A stretch of 64,000 nucleotides of DNA from Enterobacter asburiae (GCF_024599655.1 NZ_CP102247.1:1240001-1304000); one strand, 5' to 3'; positions 1 to 8,626 are shown, counted from the stretch's first letter. Notes: a model not told the origin generated them from the letters alone. Numbers and translations: made by a program.

Positions 1-56
1 CGTTTGCGTAAAATCGTTTGTCAAGACCTGTTATCACAGAACTAATCAGTTATACT
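1..56 (+). promoter_or_regulatory. glyA promoter region with partial PurR operator
   Basis: The first nine bases (CGTTTGCGT) match the right half of the PurR consensus operator; the left half lies outside the window. Two promoter choices follow: TTGTCA at 18-23 with ACTAAT at 41-46 (17-bp spacing), or TATACT at 51-56 with a poor -35. In E. coli, glyA is repressed by PurR and activated by MetR, so a PurR site here is expected. The exact transcription start cannot be fixed from sequence. Confidence 0.5.
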
Positions 57-126
57 GTTGCCCGTCGTCCAACAGGACTGCCTTTTCAGGCCAAAATTTA
101 CTTGTTAGCTGAGTCAGGAGATGCGG

Positions 127-1380
127 ATGTTAAAGCGTGAAATGAACATTGCCGATTATGATGCCGAACTGTGGCAGGCTATGGAGCAGGAAAAAGTACG
201 TCAGGAAGAGCACATCGAACTGATCGCCTCCGAAAACTACACCAGCCCGCGCGTCATGCAGGCGCAGGGTTCTCAGCTGACTAACAAATATGCTGAAGGT
301 TACCCGGGCAAACGCTACTACGGCGGTTGCGAGTACGTTGATATCGTTGAGCAGCTGGCTATCGACCGTGCGAAAGAACTCTTTGGCGCTGACTACGCGA
401 ACGTGCAGCCGCACTCTGGCTCTCAGGCTAACTTCGCGGTCTACACCGCGCTGCTGCAGCCGGGCGATACCGTTCTGGGTATGAACCTGGCGCAGGGCGG
501 CCACCTGACTCACGGCTCCCCGGTTAACTTCTCCGGCAAACTGTACAACATCATCCCTTACGGTATTGATGAGTCCGGTAAAATTGACTACGAAGACATG
601 GCGAAGCAGGCTAAAGAGCACAAACCGAAGATGATCATCGGTGGCTTCTCTGCTTACTCCGGTATCGTTGACTGGGCAAAAATGCGTGAAATCGCGGACA
701 GCATCGGTGCTTACCTGTTCGTTGATATGGCGCACGTTGCGGGCCTGATTGCCGCTGGCGTTTACCCGAACCCGGTTCCACACGCTCACGTTGTGACCAC
801 CACCACCCACAAAACCCTGGCGGGTCCACGCGGTGGCCTGATCCTGGCGAAAGGCGGTGACGAAGATCTGTATAAGAAACTGAACTCCGCTGTGTTCCCA
901 AGCGCGCAGGGCGGCCCGCTGATGCACGTTATCGCGGCTAAAGCGGTAGCGCTGAAAGAAGCGATGGAGCCAGAGTTCAAGGTTTATCAGCAGCAGGTTG
1001 CTAAGAACGCCAAAGCGATGGTGGAAGTGTTCCTGAACCGTGGCTACAAAGTGGTATCCGGCGGTACCGAAAACCACCTGTTCCTGCTTGATCTGGTTGA
1101 TAAGAACCTGACCGGTAAAGAAGCTGACGCTGCCCTGGGCCGCGCCAACATCACCGTGAACAAAAACAGCGTGCCAAACGATCCGAAGAGCCCGTTCGTG
1201 ACCTCCGGTATCCGTATCGGTTCTCCGGCCGTGACTCGCCGCGGCTTTAAAGAAGCGGAAGTGAAAGAGCTGGCTGGCTGGATGTGTGACGTTCTGGACA
1301 ACATCAATGACGAAGCGGTAATCGAGCGCGTCAAAGGTAAAGTTCTGGATATCTGCGCACGCTTCCCGGTATACGCATAA
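127..1380 (+). CDS. glyA: Serine hydroxymethyltransferase
   Basis: This cytosolic PLP enzyme interconverts serine and glycine with tetrahydrofolate and is the main source of one-carbon units. The 417-residue product has the E. coli length, with the PLP lysine K229 in the THKTLAGPRGG motif and the VDMAHVAGL segment around 199-207. I chose the second in-frame ATG at 127 because AGGAG at 116-120 sits six bases upstream and the protein then starts MLKREMN, as in E. coli. Two sites differ from the E. coli sequence I recall: NLAQGG for NLAHGG near residue 123 and FPSAQGG for FPGGQGG later. A strong terminator follows. Identity is certain; the substitutions are from memory. Confidence 0.97.
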   Translation: MLKREMNIADYDAELWQAMEQEKVRQEEHIELIASENYTSPRVMQAQGSQLTNKYAEGYPGKRYYGGCEYVDIVEQLAIDRAKELFGADYANVQPHSGSQANFAVYTALLQPGDTVLGMNLAQGGHLTHGSPVNFSGKLYNIIPYGIDESGKIDYEDMAKQAKEHKPKMIIGGFSAYSGIVDWAKMREIADSIGAYLFVDMAHVAGLIAAGVYPNPVPHAHVVTTTTHKTLAGPRGGLILAKGGDEDLYKKLNSAVFPSAQGGPLMHVIAAKAVALKEAMEPEFKVYQQQVAKNAKAMVEVFLNRGYKVVSGGTENHLFLLDLVDKNLTGKEADAALGRANITVNKNSVPNDPKSPFVTSGIRIGSPAVTRRGFKEAEVKELAGWMCDVLDNINDEAVIERVKGKVLDICARFPVYA

Positions 1381-1400
1381 TTCATCTGCTTTGCAGAAAT

Positions 1401-1429
1401 AAAAAAGGCCGCGCATGCGGCCTTTTTTT
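1401..1429 (+). terminator. Rho-independent terminator after glyA
   Basis: A perfect six-base GC stem, GGCCGC-GCAT-GCGGCC (1407-1422), is flanked by an A-run at 1401-1406 and a T-run at 1423-1429. It can terminate glyA on the plus strand and, because of the A-run, yphA on the minus strand. Confidence 0.9.
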
Positions 1430-1434
1430 ATGGC

Positions 1435-1857
1435 TTAACGCCGGTCGAGGGAAATGGCTCCCGGTCCGACAATGGCCAGCAAAATAAAGGCGCCAGCAAT
1501 GCTGATATTCTTGTAGAAGTTAATCATATTCGGCACGACCGCATCACCGGTCATATCCCAGTAGTGGTGTCCAATCACCGCCGTTCCGAGGGTATAGAAT
1601 ACAAACAGTACCGCGAGCGGACGGGTGAAAAAGCCCAGCACGATCAGGATAGCGGCAGGCACTTCCATCACCACCGCAATAATGGCCGCCAGCATGGGCA
1701 TCGGTGCACCCAGCGAGGTCATATATTGTACGGTGCCGCTAAAGCCCGTTAGTTTTGGATAACCAAAGATAATAAACAGCACGACAAGCGCGATGCGGCC
1801 AATCAGCAGCAGCAGGTGACGTGACTGACCGAAATCGAAATAACGTAGTGAGTTCAT
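1435..1857 (-). CDS. yphA: DoxX family inner membrane protein YphA
   Basis: A 140-residue polytopic membrane protein with about four hydrophobic helices, for example around residues 17-35, 55-77, 80-97 and 117-135. It closely resembles E. coli YphA, including the conserved segment GAPMPMLAAIIAVVMEVPA. DoxX-like proteins are small membrane subunits linked to quinone or redox functions in some organisms; the function of YphA is not established. In E. coli it heads the yphABCDEFGH region, but here no other yph gene is present and it is convergent with glyA. Start at 1857 is supported by MNSLRYFDFG matching the E. coli N-terminus. Confidence 0.9.
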   Translation of the reverse strand: MNSLRYFDFGQSRHLLLLIGRIALVVLFIIFGYPKLTGFSGTVQYMTSLGAPMPMLAAIIAVVMEVPAAILIVLGFFTRPLAVLFVFYTLGTAVIGHHYWDMTGDAVVPNMINFYKNISIAGAFILLAIVGPGAISLDRR

Positions 1858-2030
1858 GGCAGAAAAACCTCTGCAAGTGGAGTAATTTAAACGTAATACA
1901 TATTTTCATTCCCTGCCATAAGCCAGGCGACTGCACAAGATGTTAATTTTTCGTTAATTTATAGCAGGCTATCGACTTGCTTAATTTTTATATTCTCGCC
2001 AGACTATGGCCTCGATTTCGGGAGGGATTC

Positions 2031-3176
2031 ATGGTCTTGCATTCCACGCGCTGGCTGGCGCTCAGTTATTTCACCTATTTCTTTAGCTACGGTATTTTTC
2101 TGCCCTTCTGGAGCGTCTGGCTCAAGGGTATCGGCCTGACTCCCGAGACCATCGGTGTCCTGTTGGGGGCCGGGCTGGTGGCGCGTTTCCTCGGCAGCCT
2201 GCTGATTGCCCCGCGCGTCAGCGATCCCTCCTTGCTGATCAAGGCTGTGCGCATTCTTGCTCTGCTGACGCTGGTCTTTGTTGCCTGCTTCTGGGTCAGC
2301 CACCAGTTTGCCTGGCTGATGGTGGTAATGGTCGGCTTTAACCTGTTCTTCTCCCCGCTGGTACCGCTGACGGATGCCCTGGCGAACACCTGGCAAAAGC
2401 AGATCACCATGGACTACGGCCGCGTGCGCCTGTGGGGCTCTATTGCCTTTGTGATTGGCTCTGCGCTGGTGGGTAAACTGGTCAGCCTTTACGATTACCG
2501 CGCCATTCTCGCCCTGCTGAGTATCGGTATTGCCTCAATGCTGCTGGGCATGCTGCTGCGGCCGTCGATAATGCCGCAAGGGGAAAGCCGCCATCAGGAG
2601 AGCGCAGGCTGGCCCGCCTGGCGGAGCCTGGTAGCACAAAGCTGGCGTTTTCTGGCGTGTGTCTGTCTGCTTCAGGGGGCGCATGCGGCGTACTATGGCT
2701 TCAGCGCCATCTACTGGCAGGGGGCGGGATATTCTGCTTCCGCCGTGGGCTATCTGTGGTCGCTGGGCGTGGTGGCCGAAGTCATTATCTTCGCCCTGAG
2801 CAAGAAGCTGTTCCGTCGCTTTGGCGCGCGAGACCTGCTGCTGCTTTCCGCTGTGTGCGGCGTGGTGCGCTGGGGCATTATGGGCTGGACGACCGAACTG
2901 CCGTGGCTGATTGTGGCGCAGATCCTTCACTGCGGTACGTTCACCGTGTGTCATCTGGCGGCGATGCGCTATATCGCTGCGCGCGAGGGCGGGGACGTGA
3001 TCCGTCTGCAGGCGGTCTACTCTGCGGTGGCGATGGGCGGCAGCATTGCGGTGATGACGGTCTTTGCGGGCTTCCTGTATCAGCATCTGGGGCATGGCGT
3101 ATTCTGGGTGATGGCGCTGGTCGCCTTACCCGCAATCGTTGTTCGCCCTAAAGTGGCCGCTCGCGCGTCGCTATGA
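2031..3176 (+). CDS. hcaT: MFS transporter HcaT (3-phenylpropionate-type permease)
   Basis: A 381-residue major facilitator family permease with about twelve hydrophobic segments, closely matching E. coli HcaT (379 residues), a putative 3-phenylpropionate transporter of the phenyl propionate permease family. The start at ATG 2031 follows GGAGG at 2021-2025; an upstream in-frame start at 1977 is rejected because it has no ribosome site and no homologous extension. The catabolic genes hcaREFCBD that flank hcaT in E. coli are absent, so the substrate in this organism is uncertain. The 3' end overlaps the csiE stop codon in convergent orientation by six bases. Confidence 0.92.
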   Translation: MVLHSTRWLALSYFTYFFSYGIFLPFWSVWLKGIGLTPETIGVLLGAGLVARFLGSLLIAPRVSDPSLLIKAVRILALLTLVFVACFWVSHQFAWLMVVMVGFNLFFSPLVPLTDALANTWQKQITMDYGRVRLWGSIAFVIGSALVGKLVSLYDYRAILALLSIGIASMLLGMLLRPSIMPQGESRHQESAGWPAWRSLVAQSWRFLACVCLLQGAHAAYYGFSAIYWQGAGYSASAVGYLWSLGVVAEVIIFALSKKLFRRFGARDLLLLSAVCGVVRWGIMGWTTELPWLIVAQILHCGTFTVCHLAAMRYIAAREGGDVIRLQAVYSAVAMGGSIAVMTVFAGFLYQHLGHGVFWVMALVALPAIVVRPKVAARASL

Positions 3177-4448
3177 TTCCAGCATGGCGCGAATATGTTC
3201 TTGCTGTTGCGCGTTCAATGTCTCAACGGCATGGATCAGCGGCGGCGAGAACAGCGGCAGGACGGTAGGGTAGGGGGTGATAACCAGCGCGGCCTCGCGC
3301 GGTGCCCCCTCTTTCTGGAAAGCCTGCAGCGTCAGATAGCGAATATTGAGCGGCAGCAGCGTTAGCTCGCGAAGCTGCTGTTCAATCAGGTCCTCGCTGG
3401 CCTTATCGTCTCCCGTCAGCAGGATCACCTGTTTTTCGTGCAGATCGGTCTCCTGCATCAGCCAGGCACCGAAAATCACCGCGACAAGGCTCATCTCTTC
3501 ATCAGAAAAACGCAGCCCAAATTCCGCCTCCAGCTCAAACAGCGCTTCCTTCGTGGTGCGTAACAGCCGGGGATAGAGACGATGGATCTCCTCCGGCAGG
3601 CTAGTGTCGATGCCGATCTCAAACAGCGAGCGATCCAGCGCCTGAGCAAGATGGATATACAGCTGATCGGTCAGCCCTTGCTCGTCGCTGAAGTTCATCC
3701 CGGTCTGCGAGCGAAAACGGGCGACCATGCGCACGATGGCGCGGCGCAAGCGCTGATCCTGCTGGTGTTTATCGAGCACCGGATCGGGCGTGCGGAGCAT
3801 CATAAACAGCAGCGCCAGAAACAGCTGTTCATCCCCGTGCGCACCCTGCGGCACGCGCCGTCTCCAGTGACGCACAATCTCCTGGGCCGTAAAATACTCC
3901 CCTCTCGATTGGGTCCAGCTGCGCTGAACGTGAGAAAACTGTGGCGTATTCCCAAGCTGGTGCTGAATAAGACAGTATTGTAAATAGAGCTGTAAAAACT
4001 GGACGTCGCGGCATTCAAACTGGCGCTGCAGCTTGCGTGAGCAGAAGCCGATCAGCGCCCGCAGGTTCGCATCGTCGTAAAGCGGCCGCGCAATGCCGTG
4101 TTGTTTAAGCGCGGTTTTTAATGCGGGGGTAAACTGGTGCGAGACAAACTGCGGGCAAAGCCGCAGCGCCCGGCGCAGCCAGTGCAGCAGGCATAAACGC
4201 TGATTCAGGGCTGTGCCTTCAATCCGGTAGCTGCCGTCGTGGTGCGTGACGATGTCCAGCCGGTGATAGCGCTGGATTTCATCGCGCGTCTCGGCTATAT
4301 CTTGCCGTGCCATCGCGTCGTCCACCCCGTTGGCAGCAATGATGCTCTGTGCGGTGACGGCAGCATCGGGCAGGTAAAGCATCAAGAGCACCTGGCAGCG
4401 GCGCTGCGAACTGGAAAGCACAGATGGAATTTCAAGCGTCGTCATCAT
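3171..4448 (-). CDS. csiE: Stationary-phase inducible protein CsiE (PRD domain)
   Basis: A 425-residue soluble protein matching E. coli CsiE in length and sequence. Family knowledge describes a PTS-regulation-domain-like helical region (here about 165-310, with the DEEMSLVAVIFGAWLM stretch near 315-330) and a C-terminal EIIB-like fold, suggesting a descendant of PRD transcription regulators. In E. coli it is induced in stationary phase under RpoS and cAMP-CRP control; its molecular role is unknown. It is divergent from the ZevA-like gene with 125 bp between, and convergent with hcaT. Tandem ATG codons (4448, 4445) make the start ambiguous by one codon. Confidence 0.92.
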   Translation of the reverse strand: MMTTLEIPSVLSSSQRRCQVLLMLYLPDAAVTAQSIIAANGVDDAMARQDIAETRDEIQRYHRLDIVTHHDGSYRIEGTALNQRLCLLHWLRRALRLCPQFVSHQFTPALKTALKQHGIARPLYDDANLRALIGFCSRKLQRQFECRDVQFLQLYLQYCLIQHQLGNTPQFSHVQRSWTQSRGEYFTAQEIVRHWRRRVPQGAHGDEQLFLALLFMMLRTPDPVLDKHQQDQRLRRAIVRMVARFRSQTGMNFSDEQGLTDQLYIHLAQALDRSLFEIGIDTSLPEEIHRLYPRLLRTTKEALFELEAEFGLRFSDEEMSLVAVIFGAWLMQETDLHEKQVILLTGDDKASEDLIEQQLRELTLLPLNIRYLTLQAFQKEGAPREAALVITPYPTVLPLFSPPLIHAVETLNAQQQEHIRAMLES

Positions 4449-4573
4449 CTGTCGGGTATCCAGTGTGAATGTTTGATAAGAATAGCTAAAGGATGAGCGC
4501 TGAAAAGCGCGCCGGCAGGCCTTTCACTCAGGATTGCTGGGGAACATCACAGAATTTTTGACGTGAGGAATTG

Positions 4574-5212
4574 ATGCAAACAGTTAAACAAAGTGCGATG
4601 GCGTTATTTTTGGCGGCTATCAGCTTCACCGCCAGCGCACATCCTCACAGTTTTATTGACCTCCAGACGGAGCTGCTCACCGACGGCACGCAGCTGAGCG
4701 GCCTGAAGATGCGCTGGACGATGGATGAAATCACCTCGGCCGATTTGCTCTACGATGCGGGAAGCGCGAAGCCCGGCGACGAAATCTGGAAAAAGCTGGC
4801 GGCGGAAGTGATGGCCAACGTGCTCGGCCAGCACTACTTCACGGAATTCTGGCACAACGGGCAGAAGGTCAAATTTCTTAACCGGCCAACGGAATACGGT
4901 ATGACGCGTGACGGGCATCAGGCGGTGCTGACGTTCGTGCTTCCTCTGGCGCATCCGCAGCCGCTGGCGGGGCAAACGTACCGCTTTTCCACCTTTGACC
5001 CAACCTACTATGTCGACATGCGCTATGACAAAGACAGCGACGTACGGCTGCCGGATGCTTTGCAAAAAAACTGCAAAATTGGCGTGCACACCCCGAAACC
5101 CAGCGAGGAGACGCTGAACTTTGCAGTCTCGCTTGATAAAGAAGATGCACCGCCTGAGGACATGGAGTTGGGTAAACAGTTCGCGCAGGAGGTGACGTTA
5201 CAATGTCAGTGA
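4574..5212 (+). CDS. ZevA-like periplasmic metal-binding protein (DUF1007)
   Basis: A 212-residue exported protein with a signal peptide (MQTVKQSAMALFLAAISFT, cleavage after ASA) and a mature N-terminus beginning HPHSFID, the histidine motif typical of DUF1007 proteins. In Haemophilus influenzae, ZevA binds zinc in the periplasm and works with the permease ZevB; the same pairing is seen here, so a role in zinc, nickel or cobalt acquisition is inferred. An ATG at 4574 preceded by GAGGA (4565-4569) is preferred over the TTG one codon earlier. The gene overlaps its neighbour by ten bases, implying translational coupling. I see no convincing Zur or NikR palindrome upstream. Confidence 0.82.
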   Translation: MQTVKQSAMALFLAAISFTASAHPHSFIDLQTELLTDGTQLSGLKMRWTMDEITSADLLYDAGSAKPGDEIWKKLAAEVMANVLGQHYFTEFWHNGQKVKFLNRPTEYGMTRDGHQAVLTFVLPLAHPQPLAGQTYRFSTFDPTYYVDMRYDKDSDVRLPDALQKNCKIGVHTPKPSEETLNFAVSLDKEDAPPEDMELGKQFAQEVTLQCQ

Positions 5213-6183
5213 TCTCCTCTCCGGTTCGGAAACCGCGCCGCTGGCTTCACCTCTGGCCGCTGGCGCTCTTTTTGCTGTTCGCCGTTTGCGGCGCCCTGTG
5301 GCTGTGGCAGGCCTGGCCGCAGGTGATGATGAAAAGCATTGTCTGGCAGCGTGAGGTCAACCAGCAGATGAGCGGTCTGCTGAAGGCGGTGGCGGAGAAC
5401 CCGACCAAAGCGGGTGGTTCCCTGCTGGCATTCAGCTTTATCTATGGCGTTCTGCACGCGCTGGGTCCGGGGCACGGCAAAATTGTCATCACAACCTGGC
5501 TCGCCACACATCCGTCGAAGCTCAAATCGAGTATCGGCCTGACGCTGGCCTCCTCGCTGCTTCAGGGCAGCGTGGCGATTGCGCTCGTCGTGGTGGTGCT
5601 TTCGCTGTTACAGCTTCCCGCGCGCCAGCTGCACCTGAGCAGCTTCTGGCTGGAGAAGGGGAGCTACGCGCTGGTGGGCGTGCTGGGGCTGATCCTCTGC
5701 TGGCGGGCGCTGAAAAAGCTGCGCGTGCTGCTGCAAAAACCGAAATTCAAAACCTTTACGCCGCACCACGTTCATGATGCAAACTGCGGCTGCGGACATC
5801 AGCATTTGCCCACGCAGGAACAGTTGCAGAACGGCGACGACTGGCGCGCGCGGCTGATGATTGTTCTCTCGATGGGCATGCGCCCGTGTTCGGGGGCAAT
5901 CATGGTACTGCTGTTCAGTAAGGTGATAGGTGTGTTTGGCTGGGGAATGCTGTCCGCGCTGGCGATGGCGGCAGGAACGTCTCTCACTATTTCGTCGTTA
6001 GCGCTGCTGGTACACAGCTTCCGTCAGCTGGCGGTCAAATTCAGCGGCAATAAAACGCCGGTATTGTGGCGACAGGTCGGGTGGACAACGCTCGCGCTGG
6101 CGGGCGGGGTGATTCTGCTGGTAGCGGCGGTGACGATGTGGATGAGCGCGGTGCCGGTAGGAAGGGGATTACGACCTTTCTAA
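5203..6183 (+). CDS. ZevB/NicO-family nickel, cobalt or zinc transporter
   Basis: A 326-residue inner membrane protein of the RcnA/NicO family. Family hallmarks are visible: HALGPGHGK at 85-93 in an early membrane helix, GMRPCSGA at 225-232, and a cytoplasmic or periplasmic loop rich in His and Cys (188-201, HHVHDANCGCGHQH). About six to seven hydrophobic segments are present. Its start ATG lies inside the end of the DUF1007 gene (ten-base overlap). With that partner it resembles H. influenzae ZevAB, a zinc system; RcnA itself is a nickel and cobalt exporter, so transport direction and metal remain inference. A REP element follows. Confidence 0.85.
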   Translation: MSVISSPVRKPRRWLHLWPLALFLLFAVCGALWLWQAWPQVMMKSIVWQREVNQQMSGLLKAVAENPTKAGGSLLAFSFIYGVLHALGPGHGKIVITTWLATHPSKLKSSIGLTLASSLLQGSVAIALVVVVLSLLQLPARQLHLSSFWLEKGSYALVGVLGLILCWRALKKLRVLLQKPKFKTFTPHHVHDANCGCGHQHLPTQEQLQNGDDWRARLMIVLSMGMRPCSGAIMVLLFSKVIGVFGWGMLSALAMAAGTSLTISSLALLVHSFRQLAVKFSGNKTPVLWRQVGWTTLALAGGVILLVAAVTMWMSAVPVGRGLRPF

Positions 6184-6198
6184 CGTACTGAGGGGGTT

Positions 6199-6230
6199 TG
6201 TAGGCCCGGTAAGCGTAGCGCCACCGGGCT
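6199..6230. repeat. REP element
   Basis: An imperfect palindrome, TAGGCCCGGTAAGCG...GCGCCACCGGGCT, sits in the short gap between the convergent NicO-type gene and suhB. It has the form of an enterobacterial repetitive extragenic palindrome and may act as a bidirectional barrier to transcript decay. Confidence 0.8.
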
Positions 6231-6242
6231 TAACAAACTGGA

Positions 6243-7046
6243 TTAACGCTTCAGCGCATCGCTCAGTTCATCACGCATGTTTGCCAGCATGGCTTTAACA
6301 ACGCGTGGGTTACCCGCAACGATGTTGCCGGTAGACATATAGTTATGGCCGCCGGTGAAATCACACACGATGGCGCCTGCTTCACGTGCGATCAGCTCGC
6401 CCGCAGCAAAGTCCCACGGCTTCAGTGACAGCTCGAAGTAACCGTCAACGCGGCCGGTTGCCACGTAGGCCAGATCCAGCGCAGCAGAACCGGTGCGACG
6501 GAAGTCCGCGCATTCCGTGAACAGTTTGCCCAGGATATTCATATAGGTGGTCGCGTGCTGTTTCGCCTTGAACGGGAAACCGGTCGCCAGGATGGTGCCG
6601 TCCAGATCGCGTGCGTTGCTGCAGCGCAGACGGTAGCCATTCAGCTGTGCGCCCTGACCGCGGGTAGCGGTGAACAGTTCGTTACGCATTGGATCGTAAA
6701 CAACGGCGACTTCAGTACGGCCTTTAATGCGTACTGCGATAGACACAGAGAAGTGTGGCAGGCGTTTGACGAAGTTGGTGGTGCCATCCAGTGGATCGAT
6801 AACCCATTGAACATCCTGATCGGTACCTTCATGTTCACCGCTTTCTTCGGTGATGATGGTGTGCTGTGGGTAAGATTTGCGGATCGTTTCGATAATAATC
6901 GCTTCTGCGGCTTTATCGACGTTAGTCACGAAATCATTGCTGCCTTTCTGGCTGGTTTCTACGGAGTCTGGCGTTTCGTAGTGTTTGGCAATTACATTAC
7001 CCGCCTTGCGCGCTGCGCGCACGGCGATGGTCAGCATCGGATGCAT
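6243..7046 (-). CDS. suhB: Inositol-1-monophosphatase / Nus accessory factor SuhB
   Basis: A 267-residue member of the Mg-dependent, lithium-sensitive phosphatase superfamily. Metal-binding motifs are intact: TEESG at 66-70 and DPLDGTTNF at 84-92, with WDFAAGELI near 211-219. In E. coli, SuhB hydrolyses inositol monophosphate in vitro but its physiological role is as a partner of the Nus antitermination complex on rRNA operons. Length equals E. coli SuhB and the start MHPMLTIAVRAARKAGN matches. It is divergent from trmJ. Although the window carries an inositol catabolic cluster, suhB is at its ancestral core position, so no link is implied. Confidence 0.96.
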   Translation of the reverse strand: MHPMLTIAVRAARKAGNVIAKHYETPDSVETSQKGSNDFVTNVDKAAEAIIIETIRKSYPQHTIITEESGEHEGTDQDVQWVIDPLDGTTNFVKRLPHFSVSIAVRIKGRTEVAVVYDPMRNELFTATRGQGAQLNGYRLRCSNARDLDGTILATGFPFKAKQHATTYMNILGKLFTECADFRRTGSAALDLAYVATGRVDGYFELSLKPWDFAAGELIAREAGAIVCDFTGGHNYMSTGNIVAGNPRVVKAMLANMRDELSDALKR

Positions 7047-7177
7047 CGGTCTCTCTCACTGGATGTTAAAGAACAGGAAAATCGGCGCAGAGTATAGCAG
7101 TGGGATCGGATTATGTCTCCCGTTTATGATAATATGCCCGAATATTCTTCAGACGCTGAATTCAGACATTAAAAATT

Positions 7178-7903
7178 ATGCTGCAAAACATTCGAATCGT
7201 GCTGGTTGAAACATCGCACACCGGCAACATGGGCTCCGTTGCCCGCGCTATGAAAACCATGGGCTTAACAAACCTGTGGCTGGTTAACCCGCTGGTGAAA
7301 CCAGACTCGCAGGCCATCGCCCTGGCGGCCGGTGCCAGCGACGTGATCGGCAACGCCCAGATCGTCGACACCCTTGACGAAGCGCTGGCCGGCTGCAGCC
7401 TCGTTGTCGGCACGAGCGCGCGTTCACGCACGCTGCCGTGGCCGATGCTGGATCCGCGCGAATGCGGCCTGAAAAGCGTCTCAGAAGCGGAGCAGGCCCC
7501 GGTTGCGCTGGTGTTTGGCCGCGAGCGCGTAGGCCTGACCAACGACGAGCTGCAGAAGTGCCACTATCACGTTGCCATCGCGGCGAACCCGGAATACAGC
7601 TCGCTAAACCTGGCGATGGCGGTGCAGGTTATCGCCTACGAAGTGCGTATGGCGTGGCTGGCGACGCAGGAGAAACCGGTCGAACCGAAAGAAGAGACGG
7701 CCTACCCGCTGGTGGACGATCTTGAGCGCTTCTACGGTCACCTGGAGCAGACGCTGCTCTCAACCGGCTTTATCCGTGAAGGCCACCCGGGCCAGGTAAT
7801 GAACAAGCTGCGCCGTATGTTTACCCGCGCGCGCCCGGAAAGCCAGGAGCTGAACATCCTGCGCGGAATTCTGGCGTCGATTGAGCAGAAGAATAAGGAA
7901 TAG
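7178..7903 (+). CDS. trmJ: tRNA (cytidine/uridine-2'-O-)-methyltransferase TrmJ
   Basis: A 241-residue SPOUT-class methyltransferase that 2'-O-methylates position 32 of several tRNAs using SAM. The N-terminal domain begins with the typical VLVETSHTGNMGSVARAMK segment, and the trefoil-knot SAM site is represented by LVFGRERVGLTNDEL (about 109-123) and SSLNLAMAVQVI (about 144-155). The C-terminal helical extension (about 180-241) matches TrmJ. Slightly shorter than E. coli TrmJ (246). It lies directly upstream of the isc operon, as in E. coli, but a pair of REP units and the IscR-controlled promoter separate them. Confidence 0.95.
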   Translation: MLQNIRIVLVETSHTGNMGSVARAMKTMGLTNLWLVNPLVKPDSQAIALAAGASDVIGNAQIVDTLDEALAGCSLVVGTSARSRTLPWPMLDPRECGLKSVSEAEQAPVALVFGRERVGLTNDELQKCHYHVAIAANPEYSSLNLAMAVQVIAYEVRMAWLATQEKPVEPKEETAYPLVDDLERFYGHLEQTLLSTGFIREGHPGQVMNKLRRMFTRARPESQELNILRGILASIEQKNKE

Positions 7904-7915
7904 TGTCGTCTGTTC

Positions 7916-7981
7916 GCCGGGTGGCGCTTCGCTTACCCGGCCTACAAAACCGTAGGTCGGGTAAGCGAAGCGCCACCCGAC
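7916..7981. repeat. Paired inverted REP elements (BIME)
   Basis: Two REP units face each other: GCCGGGTGGCGCTTCG...CCCGGCCTAC at 7916-7945 and its near-perfect inverse GTAGGTCGGGTAAGCG...GCCACCCGAC at 7952-7981, separated by six bases. The pair can form one long cruciform or hairpin between trmJ and the isc promoter and probably ends the trmJ transcript. Confidence 0.88.
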
Positions 7982-8003
7982 AAAAAACGGCACGGAAGGT
8001 TAA

Positions 8004-8053
8004 ATACCTGACTAAAACAGTCAAGTAAATAGTTGACCATTTTAGTCAGGAAT
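8004..8053 (+). promoter_or_regulatory. Two type 1 IscR binding sites
   Basis: Two abutting 25-bp sequences, 8004-8028 (ATACCTGACTA...AGTCAAGTAA) and 8029-8053 (ATAGTTGACCA...AGTCAGGAAT), fit the type 1 IscR consensus ATASYYGACTRWWWYAGTCRRSTAT. The second overlaps the -35 region. In E. coli, holo-IscR represses its own operon through such sites, so transcription rises when Fe-S clusters are scarce. Confidence 0.85.
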
Positions 8054-8061
8054 GTCAGACT
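8033..8061 (+). promoter_or_regulatory. isc operon promoter
   Basis: TTGACC at 8033-8038 and CAGACT at 8056-8061 are 17 bp apart and lie inside or just downstream of the second IscR site. This places transcription start about 67 bases before the iscR ATG, consistent with the mapped E. coli iscR promoter. Confidence 0.7.
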
Positions 8062-8134
8062 TGGCCCTGCTATGCAATACCCCATTTTACTATAAAAAAC
8101 CCCGGGCAGGGGCGAGTTTGAGGTTAAGTAAGAC

Positions 8135-8626
8135 ATGAGACTGACATCTAAAGGGCGTTATGCCGTGACCGCGATGCTGGACGTTGCGCTCAACTCCGAA
8201 GCGGGCCCGGTTCCGTTGGCTGATATTTCTGAACGACAAGGGATCTCCCTCTCTTATCTGGAACAGCTGTTCTCCAGACTGCGTAAAAATGGACTGGTTT
8301 CCAGCGTTCGTGGCCCAGGCGGCGGTTATCTGCTGGGTAAAGACGCGGGCAGTATTGCAGTTGGTGAAGTGATTAGTGCAGTTGACGAATCCGTTGACGC
8401 GACCCGTTGCCAGGGTAAAGGCGGCTGCCAGGGCGGCGACAAATGCCTGACCCACGCGCTGTGGCGCGATCTGAGCGACCGTCTCACCGGCTTCCTGAAC
8501 AACATCACCCTGGGTGAACTGGTCAATAACCAGGAAGTTCTGGATGTCTCTGGTCGTCAGCACGGTCAGGATTCCCAACGCAGCACCCGCGCTCAGGACG
8601 CTATCGACGTCAAACTGCGCGCGTAA
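8135..8626 (+). CDS. iscR: Fe-S cluster regulator IscR
   Basis: A 163-residue Rrf2-family winged-helix transcription factor. The helix-turn-helix covers about residues 25-60. The [2Fe-2S] ligands C92, C98, C104 and H107 are all present. With cluster bound it represses the isc promoter; apo-IscR controls type 2 sites such as suf. It is the first gene of iscRSUA-hscBA-fdx-iscX and is separated from iscS by a 117-base folded spacer. Length (one residue off E. coli's 162) and start MRLTSKGRYAVTAM match. Confidence 0.97.
   Translation: MRLTSKGRYAVTAMLDVALNSEAGPVPLADISERQGISLSYLEQLFSRLRKNGLVSSVRGPGGGYLLGKDAGSIAVGEVISAVDESVDATRCQGKGGCQGGDKCLTHALWRDLSDRLTGFLNNITLGELVNNQEVLDVSGRQHGQDSQRSTRAQDAIDVKLRA

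Noticed and set aside
6243..7046. suhB as part of an inositol pathway with the iol cluster
   Set aside because: suhB is at its conserved core location and acts mainly with Nus factors; proximity in this window is coincidental.
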